Below are positions 17,677 through 25,389 of a stretch of DNA of 59,155 bases, one piece after another. The number at the start of each line of letters is the position of its first letter. The first letter of the stretch is position 1. The notes beneath the pieces are model-generated. The model searched no databases. It worked only from the letters and a program-made list of their open reading frames with translations, and was not told the origin of the DNA. The DNA comes from DATATV01 sp035551355. GTDB lineage: Bacteria; Actinomycetota; Actinomycetes; Mycobacteriales; Pseudonocardiaceae. The stretch lies in assembly GCA_035551355.1 (NCBI GenBank), contig DASZNF010000051.1:1-59155 (forward strand). Reading direction: 5' to 3'. The translations under genes and the position numbers were made by a program.

Positions 17677-18417
17677 TCAGACGGCGGTGCGGCCGCCGTC
17701 CACGTCCAGAACGGCGCCCTGCACGAAGCTGGCCGCATCGCCGGCCAGGTAGGCGATCGCGGCCGCGATCTCCTCCGGCGCGGCGGTGCGGCCGGCCGGC
17801 GCGGGCGCGGCCAGTCGGTCGAGGTTCTCGCCGAACCGCTGGGTGCCCTCGGTGCGGGTGGGTCCCGGGCTGACCGCGTTGACCCGCACCCCGCTCGGCC
17901 CGAACTCTGCCGCCCACGCCTTGGTCAGCAGGGTCAGCGCGGCCTTGCCCGCGCCGTAGAGGGCCATCCCGGGCATCCCGATCCGGGCGGCCATGCTCAG
18001 CACGTTCACGATCGCGCCCTGCCCGCGCGCGGCCATCGCCGGGGCGAGCAGGCCGACCAGCAGGAACGGCGCGCGCACGTTGACCGCGTGCACCAGATCG
18101 ATCTCCTCGGCTCCCGCCTGCGGGGTGAGACTGCTGACCGGGTAGATCGCGGCGTTGTTGACCAGGATGTCCACTCCCCCGCCGAGCTCGACGGCCCGGG
18201 CGGCCAGGTCATGGACCGCGTCGGCGCCGGCCAGGTCGGCAGCGAGGAAGTCGGCCTTGCCGCCGTTGGCGCGGATGGCCCGCACCACCGCGTCGCCCCG
18301 GGTCGTGTCCCGGCCCGAGATCAGCACGCGGGTGCCGCGCTCGGCCAGGATGTGGGCGGTGGCGCGGCCGATTCCGCTGGTGGCGCCGGTGATCAGGGCG
18401 GTGTGTCGGTTCGTCAT
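17677..18417 (-). CDS. SDR-family oxidoreductase
   Basis: This 246-residue classical SDR has TGATSGIG at residues 10-17, SGRD for NADP preference, NNAAIY near 90 and the catalytic S/Y/K set in NVLSMAARIG and YGAGKAAL. The end DVDGGRTAV is typical of FabG-like enzymes. The start ATG 18417 is the first gene of the minus-strand operon and faces the WYL regulator across 63 bp that contain a perfect inverted repeat. Repression by that regulator is inferred from this arrangement. Confidence 0.9.
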   Translation of the reverse strand: MTNRHTALITGATSGIGRATAHILAERGTRVLISGRDTTRGDAVVRAIRANGGKADFLAADLAGADAVHDLAARAVELGGGVDILVNNAAIYPVSSLTPQAGAEEIDLVHAVNVRAPFLLVGLLAPAMAARGQGAIVNVLSMAARIGMPGMALYGAGKAALTLLTKAWAAEFGPSGVRVNAVSPGPTRTEGTQRFGENLDRLAAPAPAGRTAAPEEIAAAIAYLAGDAASFVQGAVLDVDGGRTAV

Positions 18418-18434
18418 GTGCTCGACGCTAGAGC

Positions 18435-18463
18435 GGATACCGGACAGCATCCGCCCGGTATCC
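18435..18463. promoter_or_regulatory. Inverted repeat in the SDR/WYL-regulator divergent promoter
   Basis: The 9-bp arms ggataccgg (18435-18443) and ccggtatcc (18455-18463) are perfect inverted copies with an 11-bp spacer, so their centres are 20 bp apart, about two helical turns. This is the only clear dyad in the 63-bp divergent region. It is the best candidate operator for the WYL regulator transcribed from 18481. Confidence 0.6.
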
Positions 18464-18480
18464 AAGGAAGAATTCCGGAC

Positions 18481-19434
18481 ATGACGCGACCGACCGCCCG
18501 GGTGCTGGCTCTGCTGGAAATCCTTCAGTCCGGCGGCACCCGCACCGTCGCCGAACTGGCCCGGCGACTGGGCGTGGACGAGCGCACCGTGCGCCGCTAC
18601 GTCGGCCACCTGATCGACCTGGACGTGCCGGTCCGGTCGGTGCGCGGCCGCTACGGCGGCTACCGGCTGGCCCCCGGTTTCCGGATGCCGCCGCTGATGC
18701 TCACCGACGAGGAGGCCCTGGCCGTGCTGCTCGGGCTGGTCGTGGGCCGCCGGGCCGGGTGGGTGACCACCTCGGTCGCGGCCATGGAGAGTGCCGCGGC
18801 CAAGGTGCGCCGGGTGCTGCCGGAAAAGCTGGGCCGGCGGCTGGACGCACTGCTGGACACCGCTGAGTTCACCGCCGCGATCCGCCCGGTGATCACCGCC
18901 GAGACCGAGGTGCTGTTGCGCCTGGCGGATGCCGCGCGGGAACGCGCCCCGGTCGCGATGGCCTACACCGGGTGGGACGGCAAGCGCAGCGAACGCACCC
19001 TGCACCCGTACGGCATCGTCGCGCACTCCGGCCGCTGGTACGTGACCGGCGCCGACTCGGCCAGCGGCGAGGTGCGCACCTTCCGGCTGGACCGGATCAC
19101 CGCCGCGACCGAGCTGCCCGGTTCGTTCGAGGTGCCCGCGGACTTCGACCCGGCCGGGCAGGTGCTCACCGGATTGGCCGAAGTTCCTTACCAGCACGAG
19201 GTTTCGCTGCGCGTGCGGTGCACCGCCGAGCATCTGCGCACCCGGCTGTCCGCGAGCGTGGCCACCGCCGAGCAGCTGCCGGACGGGTGGTTGCGGGTCC
19301 GGCTGCGGGTGCAGCGGCTGGACTGGCTGCCCAGCGTGCTGGCCGGGCTGGACCGCCCGTTCGTCATCGACCAGCCGGACGAGCTGCGCGCGGGCGTCCG
19401 CGCGCTGGCGCAGCGGCTGACCGGGTACGCCTGA
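18481..19434 (+). CDS. WYL-domain transcriptional regulator (YafY-like)
   Basis: This 317-residue regulator has an N-terminal HTH_11/DeoR-like winged helix (residues 5-62, around TVAELARRLGVDERTVRRYV) followed by the WYL domain with GRWYVTGADS near residue 180. The WCX-type C-terminal region ends at LTGYA. WYL proteins sense ligands, often nucleotides or small metabolites, and commonly control the neighbouring divergent operon. Here that operon is SDR-SDR-decarboxylase, and the shared 63-bp region carries a perfect inverted repeat. ATG 18481 has an aaggaag site 9 bases upstream. Confidence 0.9.
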   Translation: MTRPTARVLALLEILQSGGTRTVAELARRLGVDERTVRRYVGHLIDLDVPVRSVRGRYGGYRLAPGFRMPPLMLTDEEALAVLLGLVVGRRAGWVTTSVAAMESAAAKVRRVLPEKLGRRLDALLDTAEFTAAIRPVITAETEVLLRLADAARERAPVAMAYTGWDGKRSERTLHPYGIVAHSGRWYVTGADSASGEVRTFRLDRITAATELPGSFEVPADFDPAGQVLTGLAEVPYQHEVSLRVRCTAEHLRTRLSASVATAEQLPDGWLRVRLRVQRLDWLPSVLAGLDRPFVIDQPDELRAGVRALAQRLTGYA

Positions 19435-19547
19435 TCAGCCTTCCGGTTCGCCCGCCTGACCAGGTCTTTCCCACTCCATACCCGCTCAGCCATGGGCCTC
19501 CTTTGACCAGGGACCCAGACTGTCAACAACGTCTGTCAGTTTTGGAC

Positions 19548-20342
19548 CTAGTCCAGGCCCTTGAAGGATTCCTCGATGCGCCAGGCGATCCGGTCCGGGC
19601 CACCCGGGGCCAAGCTGACCCACGCGCCGTCGCTGAACATCAGGTAGCGGCCGCGCGGGGTGTCGAACCAGGTGACCATGGACTGGGCCCGGGTCAGCCG
19701 GGCCCCCGGCCGGGACGCCACCGACACGCCGAACTGGCCGCCGCCGGTGCGGGTGGTCGCCAGCTCGGTCAGCGCCGCGGCGTCCGAATAGGACACTCCC
19801 TCGCGCACCAGCAGATCGGTCTCGGTCATTTCCTCGTCGTTGCCGAACGGGTCGGCCGAGAAATCCTCCGGGTCCGGCGCGACCGACGCGGTTTTCAGCA
19901 CCTCCAACGGAACCGACATGCTCTGCCCGGTCCCGGCAGGCACCTGCGGCAGCAGGCCGACGATCGAGGAGACCAGGGCGGTGTCCCGGATCGGCCGCAC
20001 CTCGAGGCCGCCCTCGTCGACGGTGGCCAGCACCGCGCCGGTGGCGCCCAGCGCGGCCACCGCGCGCAGCGGACCACGCACGAAGCCGATCAGGTCCACC
20101 AACCGCTGCGGCTCGGCCAGTACGCGCAGCATGTCGGCCAGTTCCGGGCTTATCTCCCCGTCGACCATCAGTCCGCCGTCGACCATGCCGGGCACGGCCT
20201 TCGCGCGGATCTCGGCCCGTTCCTCCATGGTGCGCCCGTTACTGGGCACGTCCAGCGGGTAGCACATCCGACCCAGCCCCAACTGCTGCCAGATCAGGTC
20301 GTACTCCACCGGGGACAACACATATCCGGTGTGGACATTCAT
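19548..20342 (-). CDS. ESX secretion-associated protein EspG
   Basis: This 264-residue protein matches the EspG fold, a cytosolic chaperone that binds the tip of PE/PPE heterodimers before type VII export. It has the N-terminal LSPVEYDLIWQQLGLG, a central acidic region and the C-terminal antiparallel beta-sheet segment RGRYLMFSDGAWVSLAPGGP. It has no signal peptide or membrane helix. It is third in a minus-strand operon after the PE-like and PPE-like genes, 28 bp downstream of the latter. That order supports its role as their dedicated chaperone. Confidence 0.85.
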   Translation of the reverse strand: MNVHTGYVLSPVEYDLIWQQLGLGRMCYPLDVPSNGRTMEERAEIRAKAVPGMVDGGLMVDGEISPELADMLRVLAEPQRLVDLIGFVRGPLRAVAALGATGAVLATVDEGGLEVRPIRDTALVSSIVGLLPQVPAGTGQSMSVPLEVLKTASVAPDPEDFSADPFGNDEEMTETDLLVREGVSYSDAAALTELATTRTGGGQFGVSVASRPGARLTRAQSMVTWFDTPRGRYLMFSDGAWVSLAPGGPDRIAWRIEESFKGLD

Positions 20343-20370
20343 GGTGATTTCCCGTTGTGTGAGCGCCGGA

Positions 20371-22131
20371 TCAGGACTTCGACTTGGGCGGTTGCTTCTT
20401 CTGGCCGATCACCGAGGGCGCCAGCTGGTCCGCCTCCGGGTTCTTGAACAGGTCCTCGTCACCCTTGAGGTAGGCGGCGCTCTTGCGCTCCTGGTCCTGG
20501 CCGCCGCGGCCACCGCCACGACCGCCGCCCATGCCCGAGGAGCCCGAACCCTGCTGGGTGCCCGGCGCGCCGGGCGCGCCCTCCTCGACCGGAGCGCCAC
20601 CGGCGGCGCCCTCGCGCGCGCCGGCCGAGCCGCCGGAGCCGCCCTCGCCCGGAGCCGAGGCGCCACTGCCCTTCAGACCGGCGCTCTCGCCCTCACCGCC
20701 GATGCCGCCGGCCCCGCCACCGGCGCCACCGCCGCCCTTGAGCGCGCTGAGTTCCTTCTCGGCCGCGCCGATCGCCGAGGAGTTGCCCGAGCCCTCACCC
20801 AGCAGCGAGCCGGACTTGGACTGGAACAGCTTCTCGTTCTCGCCGCCACCGCCACCGCCGTTGCGCAGCTGGTTCAGTTCCTGCTGCGCGGCCTGGCGGG
20901 CCTTGTTGATCGCGCTGTTGGCACCGCCGGTGTCGGAGCCGCCGGTGGTGAACGGCGACCGCAGGGCCGTCGTCCGGCTGTTGTCGCCGCCGAACGGGCT
21001 GGAGCCACCGGGCATTTCCGCACCGGGACCCGGGTACGGATTGCCGTCGCGCAGTTGGTTGAGCTCCTGCTGCGCGGCCTGCCGGGCCTGCTGCTGCTGG
21101 CTGGTGATCTGCTGGGTGGCCGAGTTGTCGCCGGAGTTGCCGCCGGTGGTGGTCGAGCCGGGGTAGGTCGCGCCGGACGTGGTGGTGGACCCACTCCGCA
21201 GCTGGGCCTGCTGGTCGCCGCTGTTGCCGCCGGACGTGGTGTGGCCGCCGTTGCCGGAGGTCGTGCCGTACGGGCCGCCGGTGGTCGCCGCCGGGCTGTA
21301 GCCGTACGACTGCGGCTGGGTCTGGCCGGTGGGCTGCTGGACCTGGCCGGCCGGCTGGGTCTGCCCGTTGGGCAGGGTGGCCGGCTGGCCGTTGGGCGAG
21401 GCCGAGGAGGGCACCGTGGCCCCAGAGGGAGTGGTCGTGTTCGGCTGGGTGGCGCCGGCCGGCGTGGTCACCGGGGTGCCTGCCTGCCGCGGAGAGATGC
21501 CCGCGAGCCGCGGCGTGGCCTGGGCGACCACCTGGGGCGGCGCCTCGAACACGGCCAGGCCCTGGTCCACCGCCTTGGAGTCGGTCTCCATCTTGTTCAT
21601 CACGTCGACCGCCGAGGCGTGCGCCGAGTTGGCCTGGTCGACCTGCTGCTTGACGTCGTTGAGCCCGGTGATCAGGCCGGGCAGGCCCCCGTTGGTGAAC
21701 GCCTGCTGCATGATCTGGTCGGGATTGACGTTCAGCGGCTCGGGCATGGCGTTCTGCGCGGTGCTGACGATGCCGGCCTGGTGCTGGGCGACCTGGCCGA
21801 TCACGTTGGAGGTCACCCCGGCCAGCTGGCCCCAGTTGGACAGCTTGGTCAGCGCCTCGCGCGCGTTGTCCGCGGCCTCCCCGCGCCAGCCCTCGGCCGA
21901 GGCGGCCACCTTCTGGCTCAGCGTGGTCGAGTCGGTGCCCATGGTGTCGCCGAGGTTCATCCAGGTCGACCCGGCCTGGTACGCCGTGGCCGGATCGGCG
22001 TTGACGTGCACCGCGTCGTAGAGCTCCTGGTGGGAGTACGCGGCCCAGTTGCTGTTCCCGTTCAGTGCCCGGTCCCCGCCGAGGGTGACGTCGAACGCGT
22101 TGTACTGACCGAATTCGTTGTCCCCGCTCAT
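20371..22131 (-). CDS. PPE-like type VII substrate with long Gly/Ser/Gln-rich tail
   Basis: This 586-residue protein has a PPE-like helical N-terminus (about 170 residues) with the W82-R-G84 turn in SAEGWRGEAADNAR. A long low-complexity region rich in Thr, Gln, Gly, Pro and Ser follows. The tail holds three copies of a short amphipathic helix: ARQAAQQELNQLRDG, ARQAAQQELNQLRNGG and a diverged AAEKELSALKGGG. It ends in a lysine-rich segment. Its start overlaps the stop of the PE-like gene (ATGA), as expected for a co-folded pair, and EspG follows. It is inferred to be exported by an ESX apparatus encoded elsewhere. Confidence 0.75.
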   Translation of the reverse strand: MSGDNEFGQYNAFDVTLGGDRALNGNSNWAAYSHQELYDAVHVNADPATAYQAGSTWMNLGDTMGTDSTTLSQKVAASAEGWRGEAADNAREALTKLSNWGQLAGVTSNVIGQVAQHQAGIVSTAQNAMPEPLNVNPDQIMQQAFTNGGLPGLITGLNDVKQQVDQANSAHASAVDVMNKMETDSKAVDQGLAVFEAPPQVVAQATPRLAGISPRQAGTPVTTPAGATQPNTTTPSGATVPSSASPNGQPATLPNGQTQPAGQVQQPTGQTQPQSYGYSPAATTGGPYGTTSGNGGHTTSGGNSGDQQAQLRSGSTTTSGATYPGSTTTGGNSGDNSATQQITSQQQQARQAAQQELNQLRDGNPYPGPGAEMPGGSSPFGGDNSRTTALRSPFTTGGSDTGGANSAINKARQAAQQELNQLRNGGGGGGENEKLFQSKSGSLLGEGSGNSSAIGAAEKELSALKGGGGAGGGAGGIGGEGESAGLKGSGASAPGEGGSGGSAGAREGAAGGAPVEEGAPGAPGTQQGSGSSGMGGGRGGGRGGQDQERKSAAYLKGDEDLFKNPEADQLAPSVIGQKKQPPKSKS

Positions 22132-22586
22132 GACAGCCGGGCTCCCTTCTCACCGTGGTCCAGCTTGCGAACCTCGCCGCGGATGTCGTGGTCGGTGCTG
22201 CGGTAGTTGGCCATCGACTGGGACACCGCGTGGTGCGCGTCGGTGAGCACCGCGTGGTACTGGTCGAGCACGTTGGACAGGGAGTTGTCCGTGCCGCCGG
22301 CCCGCCCGGCGAACTTGTCCGACATGCCCTGCCCGACCCAGTTCTGGCCCAGCGGCATCGGCGTGGCCAGATCGCCCGCGGTTCGCTGCCAGGTGCCGAC
22401 CTTGTCGATGTGATCGCCGATGGCGTTGATCAGCTGCTGCCCCGTCGCCGGATCGATGACCAGGTCACCGGACTGCACGGCGGACACCATCTGCCGCACC
22501 CCGGTCACCACGGTCGCCAGCGACCGCTCCAGGGGCGCCGCGGACGTCGTCGCCTCGGTCGTGCCGGGGTCCGTCTGATCCCCCAT
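22128..22586 (-). CDS. PE-like/WXG100-type partner of the PPE-like protein
   Basis: This 152-residue helical protein lies immediately before the PPE-like gene and overlaps it by four bases. The central N-W-V-G-Q-G turn around residue 80 resembles a WXG hairpin. The following helix, MSDKFAGRAGGTDNSL to DAHHAVSQSMANYRSTD, resembles ESX substrates. A GGGAGAGG site precedes ATG 22586. The exact family is uncertain; its small size, coupling to the PPE-like gene and EspG downstream support the partner role. Confidence 0.65.
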   Translation of the reverse strand: MGDQTDPGTTEATTSAAPLERSLATVVTGVRQMVSAVQSGDLVIDPATGQQLINAIGDHIDKVGTWQRTAGDLATPMPLGQNWVGQGMSDKFAGRAGGTDNSLSNVLDQYHAVLTDAHHAVSQSMANYRSTDHDIRGEVRKLDHGEKGARLS

Positions 22587-22689
22587 CTCGCCTCTCCCAA
22601 TTCACTCGTTCGACCAGTTCGGTTCATGCCCCGTGGCCTGCGCCGGGCAGGCCCGAGCCACGCGTGTTTCCGGGACGGCCAGCGGCTTT

Positions 22690-22727
22690 CCCAGCATGCT
22701 GGGGCACGGTGAAGCTCCGGCGTGCCC
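22690..22727. promoter_or_regulatory. Palindrome and hairpin between LAL regulator A1 and the PE-like operon
   Basis: A 14-bp perfect palindrome, cccagcatgctggg (22690-22703), overlaps a 7-bp stem (22702-22708 with 22721-22727). They sit in the 194-bp gap between the stop of the LAL regulator and the PE-like start on the same strand. The hairpin could end the regulator transcript; the palindrome could be an operator for the type VII operon. No gene was seen in this gap. Confidence 0.4.
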
Positions 22728-22780
22728 GGCACTGCGTCTAGGGAAAACACGCACGAATGCCGATAGCGGTTCAACCCGGT

Positions 22781-25270
22781 TCATCCGGCCACCTCGAATC
22801 GACCGTCCAGGCTGGCCGCGGCCAGTTCCAGTCTGGACTTGCACCCGGTGCGGGCGAACAGCCGGGTCAGCTGGTTCTCCACGGTCTTCTCGCTGACCCG
22901 CAGCTCGGCGGCGATCTGCCGGTTGGTGCGCCCGTCCCGGATGAGTTCGATGACCCGCAGTTCGGTGCGGGAGAACGACTCCCGGGCCGACCGGTTGCGC
23001 GGCGGGGTCAGCCCGCCCTGGCGCATCAGGTCCCGGGTGCGGGCCCGCTGCCAGGGCGCGCCGATCCGGTCGGCCAGCCGGTGCGCCTCGTCCAGCAGCG
23101 CGGCCGGGGCATCGGGGTGTTTGGCCGCGATCAGCAGCCCCCGCAGCAGGTCGGGCTGGTGGCCATGCGTCCGGGCCAGTTTCACCCCGGTCAGCGCGGC
23201 CTCCCGGTCGCCGAGGGCCAGGCCGCGGGCCTGGGCGGTGATCCGCTCCAGTTCCGGGCCGCCCACCCGGTCCAGCCGCTCTTCCAGTTCGGTGAGCACC
23301 CGGCGGGTCCAGCGGGTGCGCTCGGCGTGCACGGAGATGCCCAGCAGCCGGATGAGCAGCCGGTCCACCGCCAGCGAGCCGGCCGTGTCCTGGTAGGCCT
23401 GCCAGCCGGTGCGCAACGCGTCCTGAGCGCGCCCGGACTGGAAGGCCAGCCCGCTGGCCACCCAGCCGCGCGCGGCGGCGAACTGCCGGTCGCCGGTCAC
23501 GCCGGCCAGCCAGGCGGCGGCGCGCTTGGCCTCGCCGCGCTCGGCGCAGATCTCGGCGGCGTGCACCCGGCCCAGCTGGTGGGCGGGGGTGGGCACGCTG
23601 CCGCACAGTTCCAGGGCGCGCGCCTGGGACAGTGCGTCGTCCCAGTGGCCCTGTGCATATCCGTCCAGAACGCGCCGGGTGATGGCCAGCATTCCCGCCA
23701 CCGGTTCCCCGTCGGGCAGTTCGGCCAGTTGCCCGGCGAACCACAGCGCGGCCCGGTCCAGGTCCGGGTGGCCGGCCATGCCGTGTCGGTCGAACTGGGC
23801 GATGAGGTCGGGGCCGACCGGGATCCCGGTGTGCAGCGCGGCCTGCGCGGCGGCCGCGGCGAGCTCCCGCCAGCCCGCGGGGTCGAACTCGCCGTGACGC
23901 GCCAGTTCGGCCACCAGGTCGCCGAGTTCGGCGTACCGCCCGCAGGCGGGCAGTTCGCGCAGCAGCACCCGGACCAGCGCGGGATCGTCGGTGTGCCACC
24001 GCGCCGCGGCGTACCAGCGCGCCGCGCGGTCGGGAGTGGGGCAGGTGGTGGCCTGGCCGCGCAGCAACTCCGCGGCCGCCGCCGAGGGCGCACCGGGTCC
24101 GGCCGCGGCGAGCAGGTCGGCCACCAGCGTGGGGTCGGCTTCCGGGCGGTCCAGCAGGTACCGGGCCAATCGGTCAGCTGTGGCTCGCAACTCCTTCGCG
24201 CCGAACAGATTTGCCACCGCGGCCGCCACGGCCGGGGCGGGGAAGGCCAGCGCGCCGTCCGCGCGTTCGCTCAGCAGCCGCGCGCCGATCAGCCGGTCGA
24301 CCGCGCGGCCGTACTCGGTCAGCGAGCCACCGGTGGCCGCCGCGAACGCAGGCAGGTCGTCCACGGTGAACCGGACGGCCGGGGCGTTCGCGATCACGCC
24401 GAGAACGCTACGCGCCGGTTCGCCGGACTCGGCGTAGCGCCGCACGAGGTCATGCGTGACCGGCAGCACGATCGGCGCTTCGGGTTCCCGCAAACAGATC
24501 CGGTCCCGCACGAAGCACAACCGGCCGTTCATCCGCAGATCGTCCACTGTGGACAGCAGGGCGGCCGGGTTCCCGCACAGCGGCCCGAGCGCGGCGCACA
24601 GCGCGGGCAGCACCGCCTCGTCGACCGGCTCGCCGACGGTCTGCCCGAGCACGGTCTCGATGTCCGGTCCGGCCAGCGGCGCCAGGTCGATCACCCGGTC
24701 GGTCCGGGCCAGCAGCCGATCCAGCGCGGCCGATTCGGCCGCCGTGCTGGACACCGTGGCCACCACAAGACAACCGGCCTGCCGGGCGGCATGCAGCAGC
24801 AGCTCCGGCCCGGCCACCAGGTGCACGTCGTCGACCAGCAGCAGGGTGCGCCGCCCGGCTCGCAGCCGGGTGAACAGGATGGTCAGCTCGGTGACCAGGT
24901 AGGGCAGCCGCGCGGCGCCCGCATCCTCCGGCGCACCGGAGAGCTGGGCGACCAGGTTGATCGACTCGGCCAGCCGCAACTCACCGACCCGCTCGTAGTG
25001 GTCGCGCACCTCGGTCAGCAGCGCAGGCACCCCGAACCGGCCGGCCTCGGCCATTCGGAGGGTGAGCACCTGGGCGTCCCCGGCGGGCCAGTTCGCGGCC
25101 ACGGTGTCCAGCAGCGCGCTGCGACCGATCCCGGCCGGACCGCGCACCAGCACCAGCCGGCCTGGGACGGGTGCGCCCCGCCGGGCGCCGTCTTCGTGGT
25201 CGCGGCAGACCGCATCCACGGCGGCCAGCTCGGCGTCCCTCCCGACGATCATCCCCCGACCGCGCGCCAT
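22781..25270 (-). CDS. LuxR-family LAL regulator A1
   Basis: This 829-residue regulator has an N-terminal AAA/STAND ATPase domain, a long helical TPR-like middle and a C-terminal LuxR DNA-binding domain (last 65 residues, around RTNRQIAAELRVSEKTVENQL). The Walker A loop is G-P-A-G-I-G-R-S, with arginine where lysine is expected; Walker B LLLVDDVH is intact. ATG 25270 was preferred because the ATPase domain begins just after it and the divergent gene starts at 25390. The frame is open upstream to 25423. It is a paralogue of the regulator ending at 51601 and is followed on the same strand by PE-like, PPE-like and EspG genes, which it may control. Confidence 0.85.
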   Translation of the reverse strand: MARGRGMIVGRDAELAAVDAVCRDHEDGARRGAPVPGRLVLVRGPAGIGRSALLDTVAANWPAGDAQVLTLRMAEAGRFGVPALLTEVRDHYERVGELRLAESINLVAQLSGAPEDAGAARLPYLVTELTILFTRLRAGRRTLLLVDDVHLVAGPELLLHAARQAGCLVVATVSSTAAESAALDRLLARTDRVIDLAPLAGPDIETVLGQTVGEPVDEAVLPALCAALGPLCGNPAALLSTVDDLRMNGRLCFVRDRICLREPEAPIVLPVTHDLVRRYAESGEPARSVLGVIANAPAVRFTVDDLPAFAAATGGSLTEYGRAVDRLIGARLLSERADGALAFPAPAVAAAVANLFGAKELRATADRLARYLLDRPEADPTLVADLLAAAGPGAPSAAAAELLRGQATTCPTPDRAARWYAAARWHTDDPALVRVLLRELPACGRYAELGDLVAELARHGEFDPAGWRELAAAAAQAALHTGIPVGPDLIAQFDRHGMAGHPDLDRAALWFAGQLAELPDGEPVAGMLAITRRVLDGYAQGHWDDALSQARALELCGSVPTPAHQLGRVHAAEICAERGEAKRAAAWLAGVTGDRQFAAARGWVASGLAFQSGRAQDALRTGWQAYQDTAGSLAVDRLLIRLLGISVHAERTRWTRRVLTELEERLDRVGGPELERITAQARGLALGDREAALTGVKLARTHGHQPDLLRGLLIAAKHPDAPAALLDEAHRLADRIGAPWQRARTRDLMRQGGLTPPRNRSARESFSRTELRVIELIRDGRTNRQIAAELRVSEKTVENQLTRLFARTGCKSRLELAAASLDGRFEVAG

Positions 25271-25362
25271 GCTGCGATGGTCCTCCCGGTTGACCCTGGC
25301 TCCCCCGTCCGGCCGGTGATCGCCTACGACATAAACTAGATTCTGTTCACCGAACGGATCAC

Positions 25363-25381
25363 TCGTATCACTGATCGTATC
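25363..25381. promoter_or_regulatory. Direct repeat in the A1/B1 divergent promoter
   Basis: Two copies of tcgtatc (25363-25369 and 25375-25381) lie 12 bp apart, just before the start of regulator B1. The surrounding bases also contain gatca/tgatc in inverted orientation. LuxR-type proteins bind dyads or repeats of this size, so this is a possible binding site. Confidence 0.35.
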
Positions 25382-25389
25382 GGAGTCTG

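Noticed and set aside
20329..22206. Leu/Ala/Arg-rich plus-strand frame opposite the PPE-like gene that looks membrane-like
   Set aside because: It mirrors the low-complexity Gly/Ser/Gln codons of the PPE-like tail and has no ribosome site or family match.
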